Positions 33,201-42,306 of a stretch of DNA of 42,306 nucleotides are shown here, one piece after another (the first letter of the stretch is position 1; every line of letters starts with the position of its first letter). This DNA is from Gnetum montanum (Eukaryota; Streptophyta; Gnetopsida; Gnetales; Gnetaceae): the NCBI GenBank assembly GCA_015680685.1, contig MNCI01025384.1:118837-161142 (forward strand). The letters run 5' to 3'. A model generated the notes under the pieces. The model was not told the origin of the DNA. It worked only from the letters and a program-made list of their open reading frames with translations, and did no database searches. The translations under genes were made by a program, and so were the position numbers.

Positions 33201-35384
33201 CCTGCATGCAACCGGTGTGCTCAGGAAGTTAACATACAAAAGTGCCTGTATGTAGCAACCACACAATAAGAGAACACCCAGTGGTTGATAGCTAATCAAG
33301 AGAGCAACCCACCAATATGCATGGAACTAATTGGGGGAACAACTTGCAACCACAATGAAAGCATAGATACATTGGAGTATGAGCATTTCCAACTTTCAAC
33401 TATTAATCTAAAAACATCAATTAGGAGAAGTTGGACACTTCTAAAAAATTCAAATAAGCGCTCATTATTTTGGATCTCTCCCTTTCAATTCAGTCATGGG
33501 GGAGATGGCCACCTATGCTAATCAATTGAGGCCCTCAGTTCTTTTAAGTTATTTTTTTTACAAATTTCTTTAACTTTTCTTGTTTTTCTTTTACAACATC
33601 ATTTATACCTTTTCTTTTATTTGTGTCTGTATGTGTGTGTCTTATCCATTTTGTTAAGTTTGTCACCCAATAAGTGCTATTAATGATGGTATGAATTGTT
33701 TTCTATTGGTTGCTAATGTTTGGTCTTTACCTTTAAGTTATGATGTTGATACTAAGGTATGGTTCTTTTGATATAGTAGGCAATGAGTTTACATCATCCA
33801 TGCATCCATAAATCTCTATGGTCTCTCTTGGATTGGAACTATACAGTCCCTTTCTTCAAAATAATAAGAACTATAAACGAATTGGTGACTGATTATTTCT
33901 CAAACTAAGGAGGGACTCAAGGATTGAAAAGGGTATGACTTCAAGGGGATTTGATGCATTTGTGTTGGCCATTCTCTTGGGTGCTTGGATGTTTTCTTCT
34001 TGAGTTTTCTTACCATTACGACATTACCTCCTTATCAGGAAGCTGAGCAAATAAAAATAATAAGTCTTTGTATGGTGTGGTTCTCACGCACAAATACAAA
34101 AAAAAAACAGTGAGAATTCAAAGCACACCCCTTAGAAAAAATAACCATTTAGGCTATAAGCACTAGTTATGGAACTAAAAATAAACATGTTCCCTCTAAC
34201 TAAGGTCCTTCTCTCTTCCTATGCTCTCCTCCTTGGTTTCGTTCTAATGGTGGTGGCTCTTTAGTGGAGGCATTCATGTTACTTCAAGTGGATGGATGAG
34301 CCAAATGTATTAATGCGAAGTCACTGAATGTGGTTTGTTTAAGGCTAGATTTGGAATGGGATCTACTAAGTCACATTAATCATTAATACACAAGGGGCTA
34401 TACATCACGTTGTTCTTTTGGTTCCATTCCATTCTCTTCTTTCCATCCTTCTTTCTTCATTTATCACCTCATTGCCAGTTGTATCAGTAGTCTATATTTT
34501 GGTGGATGCATTGTTTTCTTTTTGGTAAACTCTTGTGGTTAAGAATTTAACTGTTGTTTCCAAATGACATTTCTAGAGCCTATGGACTCTTTGAATGTGG
34601 TATTGTCAAGGCATTAAGGGCATGAGCCTGCTTTGGGGAGGACCCACTGAAATTCTTATTTGGTGCATCCATTAATTTCTTTCCTTTAAAAATGTTTACA
34701 ATCAAATCTATTTTATTCATTTTGATCTTGACATCCATTTCATAAACATTACAGTTGTCTCTTTTTCTCCATCTTCCTTATTCCTTTTCTTTTTCCATTC
34801 TATTGCTACCGGAGGTTCACTCTCAGTCATGGGGGTCCTGGTCCAATTTTTTTGATTTTTCTCTAAACCCCTACACCTTAGGTAGACATCGATATTATAT
34901 CTCTAGAATTCATAATCAGCCATACCACAACTCAGCCAATGGACCTTTCACCGAAGTAAGGTATCAATTGCATTGTGATTTCCTTACCCTTGCTAATATA
35001 AGACTGTGTTGTGTGTGTAGGTGGTAATCATACAACCACGGATTGGACCTGGAGGAAACACTTGGAATGGATCGATGCTGAAGCATTTATGCAAGGAACA
35101 AGATTGATGGCATGCTTACGGATGGACAACGAAAGGCACAATCTTGGCGTTGGTAGTAGTAGACTTCTTCTCTCTTCTCTCTCAACTGCCAAATAAGGCC
35201 TGATGTCAAATGTATAAAGTGTTCACTCTTGTTGTCATGAACACCAGTTTTGTCATGTTTTGTAATGATGATCCATTCACATGTCATCCCATTTACCATT
35301 AGTTCCATTCAAGTCAATAGTCCCATACCTTCCCAATATTTTGTAAGGAACTCAAGCACGATTTTTTATTTAGTCATAGGAGTA
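33201..35384 (+). other. Deletion scar and 3' non-coding region of element F
   Basis: After protease, the words VVDS and MHGT (about 33270-33330) still match D at 28150-28190; then the sequence passes to the post-pol stretch attcagtcatgggggagatgg (about 33490), which matches D after integrase at 38015. The whole RT-RNase H-integrase block is therefore missing, with the junction between about 33330 and 33490. The rest is the family's non-coding 3' region, with gtttggtctttacc, catgagcctgctttggggagg and other words shared with 38300-39230. The 500 bp before the LTR have no counterpart in D. Frames at 34755-35196 look accidental. Confidence 0.7.
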
Positions 35385-36179
35385 TGATGGGATGCGATAT
35401 CGCATGAGCTACGATATCGTGTCCTTCCCTATGATATCGCGTATGTGATATCTCAGCCCACTGCTAGTTCTATAAATAAGAGGTGGCTCTCCCTTGTTTT
35501 TCCATTTAGATCTAGACCTAGCAAAACTCTTTCCATTTTTCCATTCCAAAGTTAGAATAATTTCCATGTGCCCGTAGTAGGAGTCCCAAAGTAAACAGAT
35601 CTTTATTCGAGCAATTTTGTACCTGAGAACACAATTGTATACGAAAATAAAAAAGAAATTTTGGATAAACCTTGCAGCATATGGATTAAGCTAAATAGAA
35701 CTTTAATTATTGTTAAATGTTTAAATTCTTTCTTAAGGACTTAATCTCTCTCAACCCTCAACTCTCATAGTTAAGTGCATTCAGTACGACCACTCCGAGC
35801 ATGTGCGTTACGCTTGGTAATCCTAGTAATGAATAGCATTTGGTAATCCCAGTAGTGTTACATTGGTTCAGGGTTTGAAATAGCAAGTGGGAATGGATAC
35901 TGATGCTAGGATGATTAAGGCTTAGTTAGTTAAAGTTAGTTACTCAGTCTCTTCACCCCTTTCCTCTCTTAACATAGGTGATAAAAACATAAAAGATATA
36001 AAAATCACATGCCTCAAGCTTACTTAACCATACAATTGTTACAAATACAAGTAAGCTTGGGAGGACAATGATTAATTAACCTTAGGTGTTCCATAAGGCA
36101 TGTTGCGGAGTTCGACCGGATCATGCGTCTAACGCTCATATTTGTATGGTTGAGTGTAGGGGTACCTCGCCACTCATCA
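35385..36179 (+). repeat. 3' LTR of element F
   Basis: It is complete, 795 bp, from tgatgggatgcgatatcg to gccactcatca. TATAAATA lies at 35471-35478. The conserved cttaaccata motif is at about 36025. It provides the sequence that fills the gap in the 5' copy. Confidence 0.92.
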
Positions 36180-36184
36180 CCAAG
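36180..36184. repeat. Target-site duplication of element F, right copy (ccaag)
   Basis: It exactly repeats 29348-29352. Element D's pol continues directly after it. Confidence 0.92.
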
Positions 36185-36880
36185 GAATGTGAAAAGACAT
36201 TGTAACAGCTTAAGCAGAAGCTTGTAAGGACTCCAATTCTATAAGCACATGATTAGTATTATTCATCGCACATCATGATGGATCATGAAACTATGCCTAG
36301 GGAGTTATGCTTACACAATTGGATAATTAAAAATGTCCATATTACATCCACTATGCAAGTTGAAGCATTGTGGGTGCATAACTCAATTACACCACAATGA
36401 AGAAGTAGATGATGGTAGTGGTACATGCTTTGAAAAATTTTAGGTACTATGTGCTTGGATATAAGGTGTTTATGCACATTGACGATAGTGCCATTTCCTC
36501 CTTGATGAATAAATGAATAGTGAGCCCCCATGTCATATGGTGGTTGGTGATCTTGTAGGAGCTTAATCTTACAATTGTAGATTGAACGGGGATTGAGAAT
36601 GTGGTTGTTGATCACTTATCTCAGTTACGATGGGACAACAAAAAGGATGAGAGTCCACTCTTTGATCAATTTCCTAATGAACTCCTCTTGGTCAGTGCAA
36701 TAAAAGAACATGTTCCCACTAAACCAAAATGGTATGATGACATCCTTACTTATCTTCTCACTCAAGAGATGCCATAAGAGTTAGAACATTAGAAGAAACA
36801 ACAGATTCTTTATTAAGTCAAACACTTCATGGAGATTAACAAACACCTTTACAAGGTGTGCGTCAATGGCCTAGTTCATT
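36185..36880 (+). pseudogene. RNase H and linker relic of element D
   Basis: The first codons ECEKTLxQLKQKLV complete the RT-RNase H border started before element F (KDALFTxT at 29347). The following RTPIL matches the usual sAPIL. RNase H itself is heavily decayed; the end VVDHLSQLRWDNKKD (about 36600-36645) is the classic tail before the linker, and PTKPKWYDDILTYLL and KHFMEINKHLYKV follow. This linker pattern is typical for Athila-like pol. Confidence 0.72.
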
Positions 36881-37935
36881 AGTGTGATCCTAATGCTGAC
36901 CAAATACACATTCTCCAAGATGCTCATGAGAGTCCTTGTGAGGGCCACTATGCAGGGAAACACACCATCATTAAAATCCTAATGGTAGGGTACTATTGGC
37001 CAATAATCTTCAAGAATGCCCACCAATTCTTCTACTCTCATGAATGTTGTCAACAAGATGGTGGGATAACCATTTGAATGGAGGAACCTTAGTAGTGGAT
37101 CCAATGACTAGAACCCTTCAACATATGGGGCATAGATTTCATGGGTCCCATCACACCCATGTCAAATGGAAAGGCATACATAATATTCGCTGTTGACTTT
37201 TGTATGAAATGGGTAGAAGCAATAGCTGTCATCGATTGTACATCTTCCACTACTACATAATTTGTACAACAAAATGTTATACACATTGATTTTTGACAAT
37301 GGTACTCATTTTATCGGTGCTACCTTTCACAAGCTCATGCAACACTTAGGGGTTAACCATAAATTAACAACACCCTATCACCCCAAAGCCAACGATCAAG
37401 TAGACATTACCAATAGGAAGATCACAAAAATCTTAACAAGAACAATTAGCAAATATAGGAAAGACTAGAGCACAAAAATTAATGATGTCCTATGGACATA
37501 TCAATCAACATGGAAACTTCCTATAGGATACTCTCCCTATGAGTTGGTGTATGGAAAATTACCAACTCATTCCAAGCTCCATACACTTTCAACAACTTGT
37601 GACCTTGAACATGACCTAAGCCTAGCACAAAAAGAGAGATTGATCAACCTTGATGTGTTAGATGAGAATTGATTAGTGGCCCTATCCTCGAATGAATTGC
37701 ACAAAGCATTCAGTAAATAATGCCATGACCTTAGGATAAGGAAAGTGGAATTTCAACTAGAAGACAAGGTCCTCTGCTAGAACCCCACACACATACGTCA
37801 ATGAACCAAGTTTTAGATGTTGTGGGAAGGGCCTTATCTCATTTATCAAACCGTTCCTTCTAGGGCCATGTTGATTTACAAACTTGAGATCCTACGCAAA
37901 AAGTAGCTAGTCAACACACAACAAGTAAACATTTT
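36881..37935 (+). pseudogene. Integrase relic of element D
   Basis: The zinc-binding part is HILQDAHESPCEGHYAGKHT and YSHECCQQDGG (His-His-Cys-Cys type; about 36900-37060). The core has GIDFMGPITPMSNGKAYIIF with the first catalytic Asp, VDFCMKWVEAI, a frame change at about 37260, then FDNGTHFIGATFHKLMQHLG with the second Asp and YHPKANDQVDITNRKI with the position normally taken by Glu reading Asp. The C-terminal GPF module is MLWEGPYLIYQT at about 37815-37850. Length and order are those of a full gypsy integrase. Stops and the frame change make it dead. Confidence 0.85.
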
Positions 37936-39459
37936 CTATGAGCCCATGCAAGCCAATGCAAGAAATGCCTCATCGGATGGATGACCTTGTTCAATCCTTT
38001 AGTTCTCCTCCTTTAAACTCAGTTATGGTGGAGATGGTCATCTATGCCAACTATATAAGTGGCTCCTTAATTTTTCTACTTTTCTTTTCATCTTTTTGTT
38101 TTACACTTTCTTTGTTTTTATACCATTTTTTTACACTTTGTTATTTTTCCAAATTTTTGTTTTACAACATCATTTGTATGTTTTATTTTTCTTGAATATT
38201 TTATAATTTTTTGTATACTTTATTTTGGTGTGAATTTTTCTTGTCTTCTAATAAAAGTGCTTTTTTGCCAACAAGAGACAATGATGCTATAATTGTTTAC
38301 TAATGGTGGTTTGTACTTAATGTTTGGTTTCTATTTTTGAATTTTGATGATCAATGACTAAGAAAAGTTTATTTTTTATGGAATAGGTAATTAGTCCATG
38401 CCATCCACCAACTCTATGATTTTCTTAGTTTTGGAAGTATGAGGTCCCTTTTTCATTATTAAAACTTTAATAAACTTGTGACCTTGGTAGTTTCCAAACT
38501 TGGGAAAGATTCAAAGGTTTGAAAAGGGTGTGACTTCAAGGAGATTCAATAGTCTTTGTTCCTCCCTACTTGAGTGCATGTGTGTTTTCATAGATTTCTT
38601 ATCATTCCATGTCAACCAATAACAAGAAGTTGAATAAGTCTTTGCATGGTGTGGTTTCCATCCAAACATTCATTAAAAAAAACATGATGGAAATTCAAAG
38701 CACATCCCTTAGACAAAATAAATGGGCTGCAAGCATTGGTTATGGGACTAGAAAGACATGTTACCCATGCATGAAGGTCCCCTCTAACTAAGGGCCTTTC
38801 TCACTTCTTGCTTCTCTTTTCTTCTCAAATGAGGAATAGTGGTTATTTGTGGGAGCATTCTTGTGCCTCAAGGAGGTGGAACAATCCTAAAGTGGCAATG
38901 TGAAGTCACTAAAAGCAGTTGGTTTTGGTTTGGAATAAGGTTGGACTTTTATTAGGCCATCTAACCATAACTCCAAAAAGAGAATTCATGTGACCATGAT
39001 TGGGATGTCCATTTCATTCTCTATCTCATTCACCAATGCTTTCCATAACTTACCTTACTACCAATTTTCATGTTTTTGTTTAATGTCTTAGTTTGACATG
39101 TTAAAATTATTAGGTAGATTCTTCAGGTTCATAACCATTAATCAACTATGGGGCCTATAAAGTCCTTAGTTGATGTTATGAAAGGACAAAAAGGGCATAA
39201 GCCTGCTATGGGGAGGACCGACTTGCATATATCTTGGTTGGGCTAGTTAAGTTCCTTATCCTTAGGCATTTTGGCAATCAAATATTTTGCATTCCCCATT
39301 AGTTGCATTTAACTATGTACTCCTTAAGGCATTTCTCCAATCATTCTCCATCTTTTGTGAAATCTCAAGCCCTCTTCATTTTTTGGCTTTTTTGGGCTTT
39401 CATTTGACTCCAATTTCATTTTAAAACTCCTTGTCTTTTTTGAATTTTGACTTGGTTAA
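37936..39459 (+). other. 3' non-coding region of element D
   Basis: It is AT- and T-rich without a recognised ORF. It matches F's 3' region in several anchors: actcagttatggtggagatgg (38017), gtttggtttctattttt, aaagggtgtgacttcaagg (38525), gtttcc(a)...tgatgg-type words near 38660, and gggcataagcctgctatgggg (about 39195). The polypurine tract is not clear. Confidence 0.65.
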
Positions 39460-39660
39460 TGGTGGTCAATAGCCACATCAACTAGGTGAAGTCAACACAA
39501 CTGACTGTGTTAACTAGGCCTCATTAATGAGGCCCAGTCAATGCATGGAGAAAATTTTATATATAGTGCCCACCACTTAGGAATTTTTTGCCATTTGCTT
39601 TAAACATAAGGGGATTTTTTGCAATTTTTCAGAGCTTAAAACCTTCCAAGGCCCGTAGCA
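39460..39660 (+). repeat. Partial 3' LTR of element D (U3 and start of R)
   Basis: The 18-bp palindrome at 39517-39534, the TATA-like ttatatata at about 39556-39564 and, about 95 bp later, gcccgtagcag at 39651-39661 repeat the spacing seen in the other LTRs of the family. The start is uncertain. It stops at the gcccgtag motif, where copia sequence begins. Confidence 0.55.
39517..39534. repeat. Perfect 18-bp palindrome in D's 3' LTR
   Basis: GGCCTCATTAATGAGGCC is self-complementary over its entire length and lies about 20 bp upstream of the TATA-like box, as other palindromes do in sister LTRs. Confidence 0.9.
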
Positions 39661-40476
39661 GCATGGTAGAGATTTTAATCATAGCTTTGCTCTTATTTCT
39701 CAGATGGAATCTGTGAGAATCTTTCTTACTATTGCTGCACAAGCCAACTATGCGATTTATCAATTGGATGTGGCCTCTGCACTTTTCAATTGATTTCTTA
39801 ATGAATAAGTTTACATGGAGCAACCACCAGGTTTCATTAATAAAGAAAAAAGAAATCATGTATACAAGCTCCATAAAGCATTATATGGGCCTAAGCAAGT
39901 TCCACGTGCATGGTACACATGTATTCATGCATTTTTCTTGAAAGAAGGTTTTTCTAATATTCAAACCCAAATAGCTATATACAAAAAGAAATGGGAAAAC
40001 ACTGATGTAGACTAGGGAGGCAACCTTGAAGATCATAAATCAACTTTTGGTTTTTGTTTTATCTTTGGTCCATCACTTATCTCTTGGGAATCAAAGAAGA
40101 AATCTATAGTCACCATCTCAATAGGAAAATTAGAATACATAGCTGCATCAAATGCTACTACTTAGGCCATTTGGATCCACTCCATGTTCACTAAAATGGG
40201 ATATACATTTGAATCTCCCATTTGTTTTTACTTTGATAGCATAAGGACTATTGCAATGGTGCATAATCTTGTTCATCATGGGTGTTTCAAACATATAGAC
40301 ATCAAGCATTATCATCTCAGAAGCTTGATCCATGACAACATACTCAATATGGAACATTGTGAGATTGGAGCATAAATGGTAGATATCTTTACCAAGGTTT
40401 TGAGCTATGAAAAGTTTGAATCTTTCCAAGACTTACTTGGAGTGGAACCTCTTACCATCATGGGGGGTTTGTGGAA
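39656..40476 (+). pseudogene. Element G: Ty1/copia RT and RNase H fragment
   Basis: The frame enters with HGRDFNHSFALISQMESVRI, the copia G-x-D-[FY]-x-E-T-F segment, then QLDVASALFN, VYMEQPPGFI, HVYKLHKALYGPKQVPRAWY (about 39860-39915), a deletion that removes the Y-x-D-D box region, and RNase H: SWESKKKSIVTIS, LEYIAASNATT, FTKMGY, HGCFKHIDIKHYHLRSLIHD (about 40280-40340) and VDIFTKVLSYEKFE (40379-40420). It ends with LLGVEP before the polypurine tract. Gag, protease, integrase and the 5' half of RT are missing, because the piece begins at the broken gypsy LTR. Stops and frame changes are present. Confidence 0.88.
40463..40476 (+). other. Polypurine tract of copia element G
   Basis: tggggggtttgtgg just before the LTR start at 40477 is a typical copia polypurine tract (G-run followed by a short T-run and purines). 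Confidence 0.6.
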
Positions 40477-41094
40477 TGTGATAACTAGATTTTCCACAAA
40501 TGAATTAGATAGATCTCATCTATAGATATATATTAAATAATATGAGATCTTATTCATGTAATTCCTATCTAATCCCATGTTTAGTTCATCCCATATTAAG
40601 AAGATGATTAAATAAGATGATAAGGATCATCCCCATGATTTCCTACATTCATGCTTATCTCTCCAAATCTATTCTTTGGAGATCAAGGCCTATATAATTG
40701 TAGTAGCACATATTCATTTATATATCAAAATTTAAGAGAGTCTCACAAGAGTGTATTTGTTCTAACTAAGTTCTTACATTCCTTATAGCTTAGATCATAG
40801 ATCTATGGACCTTTAGATTCTTCATTCATGACATCTCTTAGTTAACATCTTATCAAAGTCTTCATATCATCTTTCAGTAGATATCTCATCAGAGTCTTTG
40901 TGACATGTCTTATTAGATATCTCATTAGATTCTTTGTGACATCTCTTGATAGACATCTCTTCAAATTCTTTATAACATCTCTTTAGAGTCTTCATGGCAT
41001 CTCTTAGTAGACATCTTGTTAGAGTCTTCATGACATCTCTTAGTAGATGTCTCCCTCATGTAGACATATTCTCTACAAGCCCAGTACTACAACA
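40477..41094 (+). repeat. 3' LTR of copia element G
   Basis: It starts tgtgataactagattttcc directly after the polypurine tract. A TATA-like tatataat is at 40691-40698. The end ctacaaca at 41094 is a guess based on CA at a plausible length (618 bp). No 5' LTR exists in the window to check it, and no target duplication can be assigned. Confidence 0.6.
40840..41060 (+). repeat. About 36-bp tandem repeats (gacatctc motif) in G's LTR
   Basis: Diverged units of the form tcttagtagacatct, a short variable part, and (a/t)gagtcttcatgacatc follow one another six to seven times. Insertion C carries many copies of the same agacatct word at 18380-18560. Confidence 0.7.
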
Positions 41095-41843
41095 AACCTA
41101 TTCCCATGAAGTTTGATATTTTGTATAAGTCTAGTGTTTATTTTCATTGGCTCTAAATCTTCCGAAGTAGTTGTTAGGATCTACTATTTATTTTTGAATT
41201 TCTCTATCTTCTTTTAAGCTCTTAATTATTGGACACTCTTCTTGCATAAGTGTGTATTTCTTAGCTTGGACATTGGTTTATTTGTGACTTTTTCTATCAA
41301 TTATCTTGGTCCTCATGCTATTGGAACTCTATTCTATTCATTGGAACATGGTGAAGATGATTTGTGCATAGTTTTTTTGACATTTGGATTAGGACCCTTA
41401 GATTGTTGGATTTCTTGGATGAGTTGAATTTCTTTGGTTCGCTTGTTTTATTCTACTGTTAGTTTGGATTTTCATTTTTTATGTTTATTAGATGACTAAA
41501 TGTTGGAGCTAGCACCGAGTTTGTGTGATTGGTTGGATATGGGCTCCCTAGAGATGTTTTTATATTTGACCTCCACTAGGATGCATCAATGTGGATTTTT
41601 TTATAGGCCCCATCCTACACAAGAGGATAATTCCATGGCTCATTGGTCCTCTTTGTTTGATGTCTCTAGAATGTTAGAAATGAGTCTTGTAATATGCCTC
41701 TAGTATTAATACTTTGGGAATGTATGAAGTGATTCCTGATGACGCTTGTCATTTAGTTTGAGACTAATAATAAATCCATGCATAGGATAGTTCTCATTCT
41801 TATTTTTGCACTTTTCTAGATCATAGCCTCCTTATTTCCTTTT
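41095..41843. other. Unassigned region after element G
   Basis: Plus-strand frames at 41242-41427 and 41500-41703 are 61 and 67 codons long and Leu/Ser-rich, without a motif I know. No LTR or transposon domain is recognised here. It may be decayed coding DNA or chance. Confidence 0.35.
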
Positions 41844-42306
41844 GCTATTTTAATATTTATCTTTATTTAAACATAGTGGGGTGTACTTNCTGTATTTGAT
41901 CTACATAGGAATGTTAAAAGATTCAAATGCCAAATGCTAAAAGAAATGGATTAAGAATAACAAGAAAGAGAAGCCAATGATAGATTAAAAGTATTTATTA
42001 AAATGTTAAATAGCATGGAGAGTAGGCTCATGAGGAAAATGATAAAAGTTTTATTGATTTTTTGATCTCTTGATCAAATTTGAATCATGAAGAAAGAAAA
42101 ATGGAACACTTATCAAGAAAGTAGAAATATTTTCTTCAAAAACATAAGAATAACTCAAAAGTTAAAATCAAGAAGGCAACTAAATATTGGATAGAAAAAT
42201 GTGGAGTTACTCGCTCAAAAAAGACTAAATTGATAATTAGTCACTTAGAAAAAGATATAGAAAGTACACCCCACTATGTTTAAATAAAGATAAATATTAA
42301 AATAGC
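41844..42306. repeat. Perfect 45-bp inverted repeat at the window's end
   Basis: 41844-41888 and 42262-42306 are exact inverted copies, with 373 bp between. The left arm ends at the single N at 41889 and the right arm ends at the last base of the window. An assembly fold-back is as likely as a real inverted repeat. The spacer has no recognised gene. Confidence 0.9.

Larger units (their letters stand above)
29353..36179 (+). mobile_element. Element F: younger family member with gag and protease only
   Basis: LTRs start tgatggg (29353) and tgatggg (35385) and the 3' one ends ctcatca (36179), a TGATG/CATCA terminal inverted repeat. A ccaag duplication flanks the whole. The LTRs are roughly 90 percent or more alike by eye. 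The interior contains gag (30154-32650), protease (32690-33190) and the family's 3' non-coding region. RT, RNase H and integrase are absent. It interrupts element D's pol in a way that rejoining the flanks restores the D reading order. Confidence 0.92.
22761..39660 (+). mobile_element. Element D: Athila-type gypsy element, nested and 3'-truncated
   Basis: It runs from LTR2 (22761-24951) through primer site, gag, protease and RT to 29347, resumes after element F at 36180 with RNase H and integrase, has a 3' non-coding region, and ends in the U3/R start of its 3' LTR near 39660. Without insertions E and F it would be about 8.7 kb. It is of the same family as A and F. No target duplication can be found because the 3' end is lost. 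Confidence 0.75.

Noticed and set aside
41242-41703. Two neighbouring open frames as a split host gene
   Set aside because: They are in different frames, have low-complexity Leu/Ser/Phe composition and show no family motif; kept only as an unassigned region.

Overview
This looks like nuclear DNA from a plant with a large, repeat-rich genome. I find no intact host gene, no rRNA or tRNA gene and no CRISPR array. The sequence is AT-rich and nearly all of it can be read as decayed LTR retrotransposons nested in one another. A gymnosperm such as a conifer would fit, because many layers of old elements survive with stops spread through every reading frame. That taxon is a guess from genome style, not from a marker gene.

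Layout. Bases 1-2192 are a left flank without a recognisable gene; 1130-1750 is richer in GC and CpG. Element A is an old Ty3/gypsy element of Athila type on the minus strand. It has a 3' LTR at about 2193-3022, a long relic coiled-coil ORF at about 3160-5860, a 3' non-coding region, integrase, RNase H/RT, protease and gag, an Asp-tRNA primer-binding site at 21524-21541 and a truncated 5' LTR at 21543-21865. Two insertions interrupt it. Element B (5875-12544, plus strand, target duplication gttac) has a complete LTR pair and keeps gag, protease and only the tail of integrase. Insertion C (about 18226-19268) lies between gag and protease.

Head to head with A stands a solitary LTR plus primer site (LTR1, 21872-22740). 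It is followed at once by element D, a plus-strand relative of A that runs from about 22761 to about 39660. D's 5' LTR is split by insertion E (22940-24293, flanked by cccat). Its RT is split from its RNase H and integrase by element F (29353-36179, target duplication ccaag), a younger relative that kept gag and protease but lost all of RT, RNase H and integrase. D's 3' LTR breaks off at its R region and joins the RT/RNase H end and 3' LTR of a Ty1/copia element G (about 39656-41094). The last kilobase is unassigned and ends in a 45-bp inverted repeat that abuts an N.

How the parts relate. A, D and F share gag, protease, LTR architecture and the 3' non-coding region, so they are one family at different ages. 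Two unrelated elements, B and F, have both lost the pol core while keeping gag and protease, the make-up expected of non-autonomous elements moved in trans. Decay is dominated by G/C to A/T transitions, as expected for methylated DNA. Several single Ns sit exactly at the edges of inverted duplicates, which points to assembly trouble at 23012-23281 and at 41889.
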